A DNA stretch of 64,000 bases, taken from Peptoniphilus gorbachii (GTDB lineage Bacteria > Bacillota > Clostridia > Tissierellales > Peptoniphilaceae). Under the pieces are notes generated by a model that saw only the letters and a program-made list of their open reading frames with translations, did no database searches and had not been told where the DNA came from. Positions within the stretch are counted from its first letter, which is position 1. Each line of letters starts with the position of its first letter. The stretch spans positions 87,225 through 151,224 of the forward strand of contig NZ_JAFBDH010000005.1 of the NCBI RefSeq assembly GCF_016908115.1, read 5' to 3'. Below are positions 43,851-51,724 of this stretch, in pieces. A program made the translations under genes and the position numbers.

Positions 43851-45255
43851 AATATAAACCCCCTGCCTCTATTATATTTTCTGCAACTCCAGTAGTTGCA
43901 TCTTGTGCATCATCATGTGGATTCTTACCTTCTCTTTGATACTCTTTCATACTGACAAAATACTCATTCCACTTGTTGTGCCAGTTGCTTGGGTAATAAA
44001 TATGTTCCATAACCCAAGTAGCATTGCTAAGTATTCTCGCATTCTTATTATTGCTTTGATGAAATGTTCTTATAATAGTCTTGTGATTGCCAAGTTCTCT
44101 CATGTTTCTTTCAACTTGTCTTGCAAATCCTCTTCCACCATTATTCCCTTCAACAAGTGCATTGTTTACTTTGAATTCAGTTAGCCTTTTTGCAACTTCT
44201 TTTTCAGTTATTTCCATGTGATCCTTTGTATAATAAACATCTAAAATATAGGCTTCTCTATTTAACACACCATAAATAATATTACAAAGGTAATCATCAC
44301 CAGTATCTGCAGTGTCACAATAGGACTTAATTTCGGTAAACTTATAATTACCAAACATATTCTTAGGAATTTCATCATAAGTTTTAAAACTTTTATATAA
44401 AGTCCCCTTTAAATCAATAGGCTCTTGCTGATAATTAGCAAGAGCAATTTCTGGACTCATTGTTTTTGTTTTAATTGTATAAGACTCATGATTTAAAATA
44501 TCATCACAAAGCATAGATCCATCATCTTTTATAGCCTTGTATAATATCTGCTTATAACTAATCTTATTTTCATTACAGTGAGAAATAAGCCTACCTGCCA
44601 AGTCCTTTGAGTGCCATCTAGTCATAACAACTATAATTTTCCATTCATTGCCTTCTAAACGAGATAGCATTGTGTCTGTAAACCAAGACCATTGTTTATC
44701 CCTATTTAGAGAATTATTAGCCTCACTTGCATTCTTTATTAAGTCATCAATTACAATTATATTTGCACCAAAACCTGTTGCAGTTCCTGTTGGAGAAGTT
44801 GCTAAATAATTATTGTTCCCCTTTTCCAAACTCCATAGATTGGCTGCACCATCGCCTTGTTTTATGTTTGTTTGTGGAAAAATATCAGAAAAAATAACTT
44901 TATCCTTATCTGCCTTTTTCTCTGTGATAGAATCTCTTACCATTTTAGAAAAAGAAGTAGAAAGAGTTTCATTGTATGATCCAGTCATTATTTTTAAAGA
45001 GTTATCATTTCCTAAAAGCCACTGTATAAAGTGACCTATTGTAAAAGTCTTCCCATGTCTAAGCTACGGAGGCATATTAACTATGAGAACTTTTTTATCT
45101 GAATTTATAAAAGCTTGTAAACTATTGCAAAACTCTTTTAAATAAGCTCTGTCTTCCTTATAAAACTTTGGAGTTTTAAGTTGGCAGTAGTAATAAAAGT
45201 CTTTTCTTGCAAGAGCAAGTTTAGCTTGTTTCTTTATCTCATAGTCAATAGCCAT
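43843..45255 (-). pseudogene. terL: Terminase large subunit, interrupted by an in-frame TAG at Walker A
   Basis: The frame from the ATG at 45255 (AGGAGG upstream) encodes the terminase ATPase start, runs to VLIVNMPP, meets TAG at 45064-45066, and continues in the same frame as LRHGKTFTIGHFIQWLL to 43843. The usual text here is MPPRHGKT, so TAG plus one Leu codon looks like a 6-base insertion. The downstream part holds the Walker B-type IIVIDDLIKNA region and the nuclease domain (SYCDTADTGDDYLC, DDAQDATTG). Without read-through, packaging would fail. Confidence 0.8.
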
Positions 45256-45265
45256 AATAAACCTC

Positions 45266-45682
45266 CTAGTCACTCTTAATTAACTTTCTAAGTTCCTCTA
45301 CACTCAAATCATCAAAGGGATTATTGGTTTTTATATTTCCTGTGAGATTAATATTTTCAATAAAAGCACCCTGAACCTTAGCTAGTAACTCACTAGTTTT
45401 AATTCTGTCCTTCATCTCAACTTCTTCATCTCTAAAAGTCTTAGTCCAGAATTCTTGAATTTCTTTAGCATCAGCAATCTTTTCTTTTTCAATTTTTTTA
45501 TTGATCTCATTTATATATTCTAAAACAGAAGCTTTGGCAGACTTCGAATTAGAATTTAACCACTCAGCCGCCCTATCTCTTGCTGTACTTTCAGCAAAGC
45601 CAGCTTTAATTGCAGATTCAATTATTTTTCCAGTTCTGATGTACTCATCAGCAAACTTTTTATCTCTCGCATTTAATTTCAT
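45266..45682 (-). CDS. terS: Terminase small subunit
   Basis: A 138-residue TerS of the terminase_2 family: LNARDKKFADEYIRTGKIIE and ESTARDRAAEWL (helix-turn-helix) followed by an oligomerisation helix. It recognises pac/cos DNA. GGAGGTGATG precedes the ATG. Confidence 0.88.
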   Translation of the reverse strand: MKLNARDKKFADEYIRTGKIIESAIKAGFAESTARDRAAEWLNSNSKSAKASVLEYINEINKKIEKEKIADAKEIQEFWTKTFRDEEVEMKDRIKTSELLAKVQGAFIENINLTGNIKTNNPFDDLSVEELRKLIKSD

Positions 45683-45712
45683 ACACCATCACCTCCAAAA
45701 ATAAATTTGTGC

Positions 45713-45746
45713 ATAATAAAAGAGACCTGCCTCAGCAAGCCTCTCT
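45713..45746 (-). terminator. Terminator between the PanA pair and terS
   Basis: AGAGA-gg-CTTGC...GCAGG-TCTCT forms a 10-bp stem; on the minus strand it ends in TTTTATTAT. It separates the toxin-antitoxin unit and the candidate late promoter from terS. Confidence 0.7.
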
Positions 45747-45809
45747 TAGGGAGCGTTAATTTGATTGAAATCCATAATTATGAATCCAATAACTATTACA
45801 TTCTTTCAT

Positions 45810-45850
45810 AATATATACTAGCACACAAAAATCGCACAAAACGCACAAAA
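45810..45850 (-). promoter_or_regulatory. Candidate phage late promoter with 9-bp direct repeats
   Basis: Minus strand: TTTTGTGCG twice in tandem (45842-45850, 45833-45841) and a third imperfect copy TTTTGTGTG, placed over the -35 area of a TATATT -10 (45810-45815). This is the layout of an activator-dependent late promoter, upstream of terS; the ArpU/RinA-like protein at 46868 is a natural candidate activator. Confidence 0.45.
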
Positions 45851-46303
45851 TTATTTGCCATGGTCATATGCAGAATAATTAAAGTCAAACCCAAAAACAT
45901 GGAATATATCTACACCTTCTTTATCGCTAGCCCCTGGTATTCTCTCTTTTATTCCAATAGCCCTATATTTTTGACGATTAAATCTTATAACAACCACTTT
46001 CTGATCTGGTGTTAAATCATAGTCATTAGGTTGAAATTTTAATTCAGAAGATTTCATACTTTCCATTCCTTTTTCTTTTGGAAGGCTCATAAAATCTTTC
46101 CATGTCATTTGTTGCATCTCACCTATTAAGTAAAATAATGCACCATAAGCTCTTTGTTTATCCTTGGATTTTTTAAAAAATTTTATATTATATTTATTAC
46201 TTCTAGTAATATGTTTAAAAGAAAAAATCGGATAATTTACTATACTACCCGATTTTGTTACTATATTATTATCATTTATACTTTTAATATATTTATTTAA
46301 CAT
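45851..46303 (-). CDS. Putative toxin partner of the Panacea-domain protein
   Basis: A 150-residue basic protein that I do not recognise by family. Conserved-looking parts are RAYGALFYLIGEMQQMTW, KVVVIRFNRQKYRAIGIKE and the C-terminal VFGFDFNYSAYDHGK. It overlaps the Panacea gene by 11 bp as its downstream partner. Panacea proteins commonly neutralise diverse adjacent toxins, so a toxin is the best contextual reading. The biochemical activity cannot be told. Confidence 0.6.
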   Translation of the reverse strand: MLNKYIKSINDNNIVTKSGSIVNYPIFSFKHITRSNKYNIKFFKKSKDKQRAYGALFYLIGEMQQMTWKDFMSLPKEKGMESMKSSELKFQPNDYDLTPDQKVVVIRFNRQKYRAIGIKERIPGASDKEGVDIFHVFGFDFNYSAYDHGK

Positions 46304-46775
46304 AATGTTCCTTAAAATAATCTTTTATAACATTTCTATCTATTTCACAACTTTGTTTAGTTTCTTTCCATGGAGTCTCTTTATGAGTCATTTCTCTCAA
46401 ACCCCATGCAGAGTATTTACCAAAAACATCATAAACTTCTTCCAACAAACCTCGAGTATCATGATCAATCTCTATATTTTCATGTGAAAAATCTGAAATA
46501 CCAGAAGAACCATTATTTTTAAATTTATAATAAACATTTTCAACAACTGGACCGTGTTTCCATGCCATGATTTTTTCTGGGAAAAGTTGTTTATCAAAAA
46601 TTGCTAAATAACAACCATCTGCATAATATAACAATTTTTGTAACTTTAAATTTGAAATATCATCTGTATCTTCGTCTTCGAACTCTCTTAACTGATAATT
46701 ATAGTTCAAAAACCAGTTAGCAATATCCATTGCAGAATACTTAACTTCTTTATTATTTAAATTTTCTGTTACCAC
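46293..46775 (-). CDS. Panacea (DUF4065/SocA-like) antitoxin-type protein
   Basis: A 160-residue protein with the Panacea fold pattern: SAMDIANWFLNYN at the start, ISNLKLQKLLYYADGCYLAIF, MAWKHGPVVENVYYKF and AWGLREMTHKETPWKE. This domain (also called GepA/SocA-like) serves as antitoxin in PanAT pairs. The GTG at 46773-46775 is the likely start (AAGGAG nine bases before). It is first in a two-gene unit with its own promoter and terminator. Confidence 0.82.
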   Translation of the reverse strand: MVTENLNNKEVKYSAMDIANWFLNYNYQLREFEDEDTDDISNLKLQKLLYYADGCYLAIFDKQLFPEKIMAWKHGPVVENVYYKFKNNGSSGISDFSHENIEIDHDTRGLLEEVYDVFGKYSAWGLREMTHKETPWKETKQSCEIDRNVIKDYFKEHYVK

Positions 46776-46802
46776 AATTATCATCTCCTTTTTATTCAAT
46801 AT

Positions 46803-46832
46803 ATTATATCAAATAAAGTTTTTGTTCGACAA
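46803..46832 (-). promoter_or_regulatory. Promoter of the Panacea pair
   Basis: TTGTCG-18 bp-TATAAT on the minus strand, 28 bases before the GTG start. Confidence 0.65.
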
Positions 46833-46867
46833 GTGGCACATTTAGTATGTCTATATATAGTAGGACG

Positions 46868-47263
46868 CTATTCTAAAAATCTATTATGAATCATCCTTGA
46901 ATAAGACTCGTTTGGACTTCCTAACTGTTTAGAAATATATACCCAACTCTTACCCTCAATGTATCTAAGTTGAAAAACTAATCTTGTCCTAGAGTCTTCT
47001 ATTCCCTCTATAAAATCTTCTATTTCGAGCCTAAGCTTCTTACATCTTCTAATTCTTCTGATAAGTCTTGCTCTTATCTTTTCTATGTACTTATCATCTT
47101 CATAACCCTTAATCTTAAGCTCATATTGGTTATAAGGAAAGTCAGAAGCAGATGCAAGGACTTTGTCAGTTACTTCTTGCCTTTTTAAATTGTTAAGCCT
47201 ATTCTCTAGTTCTTTAATTTCAAGACATAGGCACTTATATTGCCCTAACTGCTCCTTAGTCAT
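46868..47263 (-). CDS. Late transcription regulator, ArpU/RinA-like (sigma-70 region-4 type HTH)
   Basis: A 131-residue basic protein. The C-terminal segment FQLRYIEGKSWVYISKQLG...SRMIHNRFL is a sigma-4-like helix-turn-helix, as in ArpU/RinA activators placed just upstream of terminase genes. It probably switches on late transcription. The ATG overlaps the preceding 42-aa gene stop (TAATG). Confidence 0.8.
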   Translation of the reverse strand: MTKEQLGQYKCLCLEIKELENRLNNLKRQEVTDKVLASASDFPYNQYELKIKGYEDDKYIEKIRARLIRRIRRCKKLRLEIEDFIEGIEDSRTRLVFQLRYIEGKSWVYISKQLGSPNESYSRMIHNRFLE

Positions 47264-47391
47264 TATTTCCCCCTATAACAATAAATATAGCCTTCCCAAA
47301 CTTCTATATAGTAGCCTCTTCTTTCATAATAATTTACAATTCTGATTCTATCCCTAAAAGTTTTATAAGGAATTAATAAGCACCTTTGCAT
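47263..47391 (-). CDS. Small phage protein (42 aa)
   Basis: A 42-residue basic/aromatic protein (starts MQRCLLIPYKTFRDR, ends YIYCYRGK). Its stop overlaps the regulator start, and its ATG lies four bases past the upstream stop, so it is probably translated by coupling. Unrecognised. Confidence 0.55.
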   Translation of the reverse strand: MQRCLLIPYKTFRDRIRIVNYYERRGYYIEVWEGYIYCYRGK

Positions 47392-47394
47392 TCA

Positions 47395-47550
47395 TCATAA
47401 ATCCTCTAATAAAATATAGACTTCTGCTATTCCATCTTCTACTGCTGTAATTTTTAGAATATATTCTTCATCACCTTTATATGTGCTGCATAAGACTTCG
47501 TCATCTTCATCGTACTCTTTTAATTTTTTTATTAATTCTTTTACAGTCAT
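47395..47550 (-). CDS. Small acidic phage protein (51 aa)
   Basis: A 51-residue protein (MTVKELIKKLKEYDEDDEVL..., YILLEDL) with a GGAGCG ribosome site. This composition is common for small phage proteins near late regulators; unrecognised. Confidence 0.65.
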   Translation of the reverse strand: MTVKELIKKLKEYDEDDEVLCSTYKGDEEYILKITAVEDGIAEVYILLEDL

Positions 47551-47565
47551 TTTTCGCTCCGTTTC

Positions 47566-47637
47566 TACTCAACTCTGCTGCGTTTTACTCAACTCTTAAC
47601 TGCGAATTTTATAAAACACCGATTATTACCGATTATT
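47566..47637. repeat. Cluster of short direct repeats upstream of the late regulator
   Basis: ACTCAACTCT followed by CTGCG occurs twice (47566-47601), then ACCGATTATT occurs twice in exact tandem (47618-47637). The ACCGATT core also appears in the cI/cro operators, so this may be a regulatory region. Confidence 0.5.
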
Positions 47638-47675
47638 TTATGTCACGTTAAAACATTAACATTTCTTAACATTTT

Positions 47676-48047
47676 CTATTTTCCAAGCTCTTCCAAATAA
47701 ACCTCAACCCTTGGATTTTCCTTGTCATAAAGAACCCTTGAGCCATCATGTGACACAATAATATTTGCATTGTCATCTTCAATGACTTCAGCTGCAACTA
47801 AAATGTCACAAGTGGCTTCTAATAGGTTCACTAAATCAACCCTGTGTCTTGTTGGCATGTAATAAAGACACTGAAGGTTATACTTTCCACTAAGTTTTTG
47901 CTTGTATGGTCTTGTAATTTGCCTTAAACAGTCCTTTTCATAAGCAACATAAGCCTTTGAAGGCAGGAGTTTATGATACCCTCCACATTTAACAATTCTT
48001 GACGAGTTTTTCTTAGTTATTGGTCTTCCATAAAGTGTTAAGTTCAC
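47676..48047 (-). CDS. RusA family Holliday junction resolvase
   Basis: A 123-residue RusA-like endonuclease: GRPITKKNSSRIV, TRHRVDLVNLLEATCDILV (acidic catalytic Asp) and VIEDDNANIIVSH. It resolves branched DNA during phage replication and packaging. It overlaps the replication protein stop by one base. Confidence 0.9.
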   Translation of the reverse strand: MNLTLYGRPITKKNSSRIVKCGGYHKLLPSKAYVAYEKDCLRQITRPYKQKLSGKYNLQCLYYMPTRHRVDLVNLLEATCDILVAAEVIEDDNANIIVSHDGSRVLYDKENPRVEVYLEELGK

Positions 48048-48895
48048 TAGATATCAACTCCTAACTTCTCAAATCCTGCTTTTTGTTTTTGCATTGCCAT
48101 TTCTTCAAGGTCTTCTGCAGAATAGGAATCGGTAATCTGCTTAAAGTTCTTAAATTTATTTGTGTTCACAGGTTTAAAATCTCTAAATTTCCCATCACAA
48201 AGCTTTACCAAAAAGGAATTTGATGCAGTGTTAAGATCAAAATTATCGCAGACCCATTTGCTTTTAGAAAGCTCCTCAATTAGCTTATTCACGTTAATGT
48301 TTGAATTTATCTTTGTGAGGAATTTAGAATCAACCTTAATTTTGAGCATCTTATTTAATAAAGATATAGTGTTATTAGACACACTATCCTTTACTTTACT
48401 TTCCTTTACTTTACTTTGTGTATTAATGTCAACATTAACTCCCTTTGTTTGTGTATTGATGTCAACATTAACTCCATTAACATCATTTTTTATTGAATTG
48501 TCATTTTCCAAAAACTTATCTAAAACATATAAAGTCGGTTTTGGACTTTTTCTTCTTTTTGTAGCTTCAAAAAAATTTTCTTGGATCTTCTCACTAGTTA
48601 GTATCCCTGCCGAATGAAAGAGGTCTTTATCAAAAAATTCCCATAACACTAAGCGTTCAACTACATTATTGAGTAAATCCTTGCTAATACCTGGGAGTCT
48701 TTTAAGCATCTGAGCAATTATTAGGTCACTCCACAGAATGAAATATCCTTTTTTATATATCGCACAAAGCAGCTTGACTACAATAATTTCTCCCTTGATG
48801 CCAAACTCTCCAGATATAGCTTCAATTTTTTCATCTTCAAAAATATCTACATATAAAGGAAAATAATCCAGACCTTCTTTAACTGGTCTTGCCAT
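48047..48895 (-). CDS. Replisome organiser-like protein (Lin1244/DUF4373 N-terminal domain)
   Basis: A 282-residue protein. The N-terminal ~115 residues form the phage replication-initiator winged-helix domain (GLDYFPLYVDIFEDEKIE...). A low-complexity linker follows with two 11-residue repeats (VNVDINTQTKG), then a DnaD-like C-terminal part. The repeats in the gene could be the phage origin. AAAGGAA precedes the ATG. Confidence 0.8.
   Translation of the reverse strand: MARPVKEGLDYFPLYVDIFEDEKIEAISGEFGIKGEIIVVKLLCAIYKKGYFILWSDLIIAQMLKRLPGISKDLLNNVVERLVLWEFFDKDLFHSAGILTSEKIQENFFEATKRRKSPKPTLYVLDKFLENDNSIKNDVNGVNVDINTQTKGVNVDINTQSKVKESKVKDSVSNNTISLLNKMLKIKVDSKFLTKINSNINVNKLIEELSKSKWVCDNFDLNTASNSFLVKLCDGKFRDFKPVNTNKFKNFKQITDSYSAEDLEEMAMQKQKAGFEKLGVDI
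48388..48475. repeat. Iteron-like repeats inside the replication gene (candidate origin)
   Basis: CCTTTACTTTACTTT occurs twice in exact tandem (48388-48417), then a 28-bp unit starting TTTGTGTATT occurs at 48415-48442 and 48448-48475 with one mismatch (33-bp period). Phage origins often lie within the initiator gene. Confidence 0.5.
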
Positions 48896-48920
48896 TATTA
48901 TTTCCTTTCTCTAAAATTTC

Positions 48921-49676
48921 TTATTCAAATGGTGTTCCTTCAAGATTGTTTTCTTGATTTCCAATTGGAAGGTTCTTCATCTCTTCAATTTCACTACAAA
49001 TCTTTTCATAATCTTGCTTTTGAACTTCGTCAGTTCTCTTATAACCATACTTGTTGAGGATTGGCATAATTAAATCTTTGTTACCTTCTCCCATAGCATA
49101 CATTCTTCTAGCTTGAGCCTTTGTTATTGTTCCGTCTTGATCTGTATAAGTCTTTTGATATTCGCTGGCTCTGTTTCCTTGTAAGTCCATGTCCTCAATA
49201 TCTTGAGTAAATACATCAGATAAAGAACCCACTAATAAAGCAGCATCAACAAGTGCCCTCTTCTTAGCCATTTTTAAGACAGTGTTGTCTAGAGTGTATG
49301 GATCACCTTTCTTGTATTTAGTTTCCATTGTATTTGCTGCACCAATTCCCTCAGTTATTACATAGTCATCTTTTTTAAGTTGGCATTTTATTTGATATTG
49401 GAAAAATCCTTTTTCAAAATCTCTTGTAGATTCTAAAATATCAAATTCAGAAGTTAAGCCTAAAAGCATAACTATTTTCTCAGCTCCAGGCTTTAACATT
49501 GTTGGTTTGCTACCAGTCCCTGGAATTAAGCCATAATCATGACCTTGCTTAAACTGACTTTGCACTATTTGTTGGAATTGATTTATCTTGCCTAAAGTGT
49601 TTGAAACTGCATTAGCATTTATATTTTCAATGACACTTAAACTATCCATTGTTTTTACTTCAATTTCTTTTGTCAT
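48921..49676 (-). CDS. Putative phage recombination/annealing protein
   Basis: A 251-residue protein with DYGLIPGTGSKPTMLKPGAEK and NTVLKMAKKRALVDAALLV, a pattern common in phage proteins near Gp157 and replication genes that resemble Rad52/ERF-like annealing proteins (the late KMAKKRAxVDA helix). C-terminal ~60 residues are a charged tail. Annealing function is inferred. AAGGGG precedes the ATG. Confidence 0.6.
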   Translation of the reverse strand: MTKEIEVKTMDSLSVIENINANAVSNTLGKINQFQQIVQSQFKQGHDYGLIPGTGSKPTMLKPGAEKIVMLLGLTSEFDILESTRDFEKGFFQYQIKCQLKKDDYVITEGIGAANTMETKYKKGDPYTLDNTVLKMAKKRALVDAALLVGSLSDVFTQDIEDMDLQGNRASEYQKTYTDQDGTITKAQARRMYAMGEGNKDLIMPILNKYGYKRTDEVQKQDYEKICSEIEEMKNLPIGNQENNLEGTPFE

Positions 49677-49686
49677 ATTAAACCCC

Positions 49687-50157
49687 TTATCTTATTCTTA
49701 AACTTTCTGTTTGGACTAATTCAGCAGCATCTGTGAACAATCCGCTCTTTACCGCTTCTTTTAAATCATTCTTATTTAACTTTCTTTCAATCTTGTAATA
49801 ATCTTCAGGAATCTTACTTTCATCTAAAATTCTCAAAGATGGAGCATTCTTTTGAATATTAAAAGAAAATAAATCTGTCTTAAATTTTCTTTTATCCAAA
49901 ACTAGCATTGCATTTTGCAAGTATTCCTTTAGTTGCTTTTGCCTATTTTCAATGGCCTTCCTTTTCTTTGCTAGTCTTTCTTCTTCAGATTTCAGAGCCT
50001 CTATATCTCCGTCAAAGTCTCTTAAAACTTTTGCAATATTATCAGCCTTGGTTTCAATTTCATCATCAATATTTTCTAAGGCAGAATTAAGATCTCCCTC
50101 TTCAATATCCATGTCTTTTAAATTCAAGTAAATTTCTGTTAGTTCATATAATTGCAT
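49687..50157 (-). CDS. Siphovirus Gp157 family protein
   Basis: A 156-residue protein with a long coiled coil (DGDIEALKSEEERLAKKRKA) and the C-terminal PEDYYKIERKLNKNDLKEAVK that defines the Gp157 family. It sits next to the recombination protein; possibly a phage-resistance or recombination accessory. Confidence 0.85.
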   Translation of the reverse strand: MQLYELTEIYLNLKDMDIEEGDLNSALENIDDEIETKADNIAKVLRDFDGDIEALKSEEERLAKKRKAIENRQKQLKEYLQNAMLVLDKRKFKTDLFSFNIQKNAPSLRILDESKIPEDYYKIERKLNKNDLKEAVKSGLFTDAAELVQTESLRIR

Positions 50158-50356
50158 AATCTGCCTCCTCTTCTAGCCTAGTAACCTTTATTCCACTCAC
50201 TTCTTGCGTGCCGTTGATGTTAAAGTTGTTTAAAATCCTATCTACTGTGTAGCAATAGCCGTTTTGTGTAAGCTCATCAACAGTGTGATTTTCAAGTAAC
50301 ATCTTCAAAATCTCTTGATCCTTAAAATCAAGTTCAAATTCAATTTTAAATTTCAT
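50144..50356 (-). CDS. Small phage protein (70 aa)
   Basis: A 70-residue acidic protein (FEIDFKDQEILKMLLENHTVDE-like start) of unknown role. AAGGGGG precedes the ATG, and it overlaps the Gp157 gene by 14 bp. Confidence 0.65.
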   Translation of the reverse strand: MKFKIEFELDFKDQEILKMLLENHTVDELTQNGYCYTVDRILNNFNINGTQEVSGIKVTRLEEEADYAII

Positions 50357-50376
50357 AATTTCCCCCTTATTTGTGG

Positions 50377-50463
50377 TATAATAAAGGCAAATAAAATATA
50401 TTTTTATTTACTCTTTAGTCCTGTTGTTTAGTCGCTGCAGGACTTTTTTCATTTGCCTTTTTT
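50377..50463 (+). ncRNA. Structured plus-strand small RNA with promoter and terminator
   Basis: An extended -10 TGGTATAAT (50374-50382) is followed by AAAGGCAAAT (50383-50392), which pairs with ATTTGCCTTT (50451-50460) to close a junction holding two hairpins: AAATAAAA/TTTTATTT and AGTCCTG/CAGGACT (50417-50444). The outer stem ends in a T run. It lies against a minus-strand operon. I do not recognise it. Confidence 0.5.
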
Positions 50464-50466
50464 AAA

Positions 50467-50745
50467 TTAATCATTTCTTCTTTTTTCTCCATAACTCAAT
50501 GTTTGTGAAACCACATCTCTTGTACATGCAGATATACTATCCATGGCTACATTAATTAAAAGCTTAGCCATATACTCGTCACAAAAAAACACTTCAAAAA
50601 ATTCTTCTTTTTCGTGATAAACAATTGCTTGCACTTCTTCATACAGCAAGTCTTCAATAATTCTTTGATAAAATTCTATGCTTGCTTTTCTTGGTCCTGT
50701 CACGTCATAAAAATCAAATTGTGACTCTAATATTTTGGATATCAT
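50467..50745 (-). CDS. Hypothetical phage protein (92 aa)
   Basis: A 92-residue acidic protein with ISKILESQFDFYDVTGPRKA at its start. No recognised domain. It overlaps the upstream gene by 4 bp. Confidence 0.6.
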   Translation of the reverse strand: MISKILESQFDFYDVTGPRKASIEFYQRIIEDLLYEEVQAIVYHEKEEFFEVFFCDEYMAKLLINVAMDSISACTRDVVSQTLSYGEKRRND

Positions 50746-50978
50746 CTTCTAGCCTCATCTTTATATTTTTCTAAAATATACTTGTCAACTTCTCTATAAT
50801 CTTCAATTACTTCTATACCTTTTTCCTTACGATAGTTTTCTCGTTCACCTTCTAAAAACTTATGAAGATCAGCTGTCAAAAACCATTCCCCATCTGGAAT
50901 ATTAAACTTATTTATATAAACCATTAAAACTCCAGTAAAAGTCTTTCTATTGGCTTTCATTTTTTTGCTTTGTGCCAT
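50742..50978 (-). CDS. Hypothetical phage protein (78 aa)
   Basis: A 78-residue charged protein with a basic N-terminus (AQSKKMKANRKTFTG). GAGGAGG precedes the ATG. Unrecognised; in the early operon. Confidence 0.6.
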   Translation of the reverse strand: MAQSKKMKANRKTFTGVLMVYINKFNIPDGEWFLTADLHKFLEGERENYRKEKGIEVIEDYREVDKYILEKYKDEARR

Positions 50979-51163
50979 TCTTCCTCCTCTATTGTTATCT
51001 TTATAAATTTAATTCCCTTGTTTTTTCCGCTACTTCTTTTTGATATTAGATGACGGACACTGTCATAATCAAAACCACTCATCTTTGAGAGTTCTTTCAA
51101 TGAATCAGCTACAAAAAGAGGTAGCTCATACTTATCAGGAGTAACTCCTAGATATAATTTCAT
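50957..51163 (-). CDS. Hypothetical phage protein (68 aa), possible HTH
   Basis: A 68-residue protein; VADSLKELSKMSGFDYDSVRHLISKR looks like a short helix-turn-helix. It overlaps both neighbours. Unrecognised. Confidence 0.55.
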   Translation of the reverse strand: MKLYLGVTPDKYELPLFVADSLKELSKMSGFDYDSVRHLISKRSSGKNKGIKFIKITIEEEEWHKAKK

Positions 51164-51339
51164 GACACTAAAAGTTTAAAAAATCCATCTATAATTTCTG
51201 TGCCTGCATACAAAAGATAACAAATAAGCTTTACGCTAAATGCAAAAGCCCAGTATGCAAGAATAAAAAGAAGTAAAACTCCTAAGAATCTTCTAATTCC
51301 AATAGGTATCTTGTACCAACTAATACTTAAAAATTTCAT
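51160..51339 (-). CDS. Small membrane protein (59 aa)
   Basis: A 59-residue protein with one long hydrophobic helix (FLGVLLLFILAYWAFAFSV). Start chosen at the ATG 51337-51339 after GGAGAG. Unknown role. Confidence 0.55.
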   Translation of the reverse strand: MKFLSISWYKIPIGIRRFLGVLLLFILAYWAFAFSVKLICYLLYAGTEIIDGFFKLLVS

Positions 51340-51614
51340 GTGTATCTCTCCATCCAATCATCTAACCAAACTTTTCTGAAAATTCTTTGCTTGTTCTTCT
51401 CTCCGTCTCCCTTCGTCTTAAACCTAATCCTGCCAGATTCCACTTCCTTGTCGAAGGTAGTCCTGCCCATAGTTAAATATTGACAGGCCTCTTCTCTTGT
51501 GAAGTTTTCTTTAGGAATAGACATAGTTTCAATCAAAAAATCTAACTTCTTGTTGAGATTACTAATAATTTCTAGTAAATCTTCAGTACTTAAATTTTCC
51601 TTTAAACCTTCCAT
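51336..51614 (-). CDS. Excisionase-family HTH protein (Xis-like)
   Basis: A 92-residue protein with a short coiled coil then a MerR/excisionase-type winged HTH: FTREEACQYLTMGRTTFDKEVESG and RKVWLDDWME. GGGGG lies six bases before the ATG at 51612-51614 and is itself part of the conserved 33-bp repeat at 51615. It may direct excision or control early genes. Confidence 0.7.
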   Translation of the reverse strand: MEGLKENLSTEDLLEIISNLNKKLDFLIETMSIPKENFTREEACQYLTMGRTTFDKEVESGRIRFKTKGDGEKNKQRIFRKVWLDDWMERYT

Positions 51615-51647
51615 CTGCATCCCCCAATGCTTAATGTAGCTTTCCTA
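51615..51647 (+). repeat. 33-bp repeat, copy E (upstream of the Xis-like gene)
   Basis: CTGCATCCCCCA...ATGTAGCTTTCCTA, same length as 55686-55718. Contains the 13-bp core AATGTAGCTTTCC also found inverted in the 37-bp repeats at 17063 and 18554. Confidence 0.75.
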
Positions 51648-51724
51648 AAATTATTACTTATTAACTTGATATCTATTTATCATTTAACTAATGGTGCTAT
51701 AATCATCTCAAGGAGGTGATTATA

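Noticed and set aside
45064..45066. TAG in terL read as pyrrolysine
   Set aside because: No pyl genes in the window and the site is the P-loop, where an insertion is more likely.
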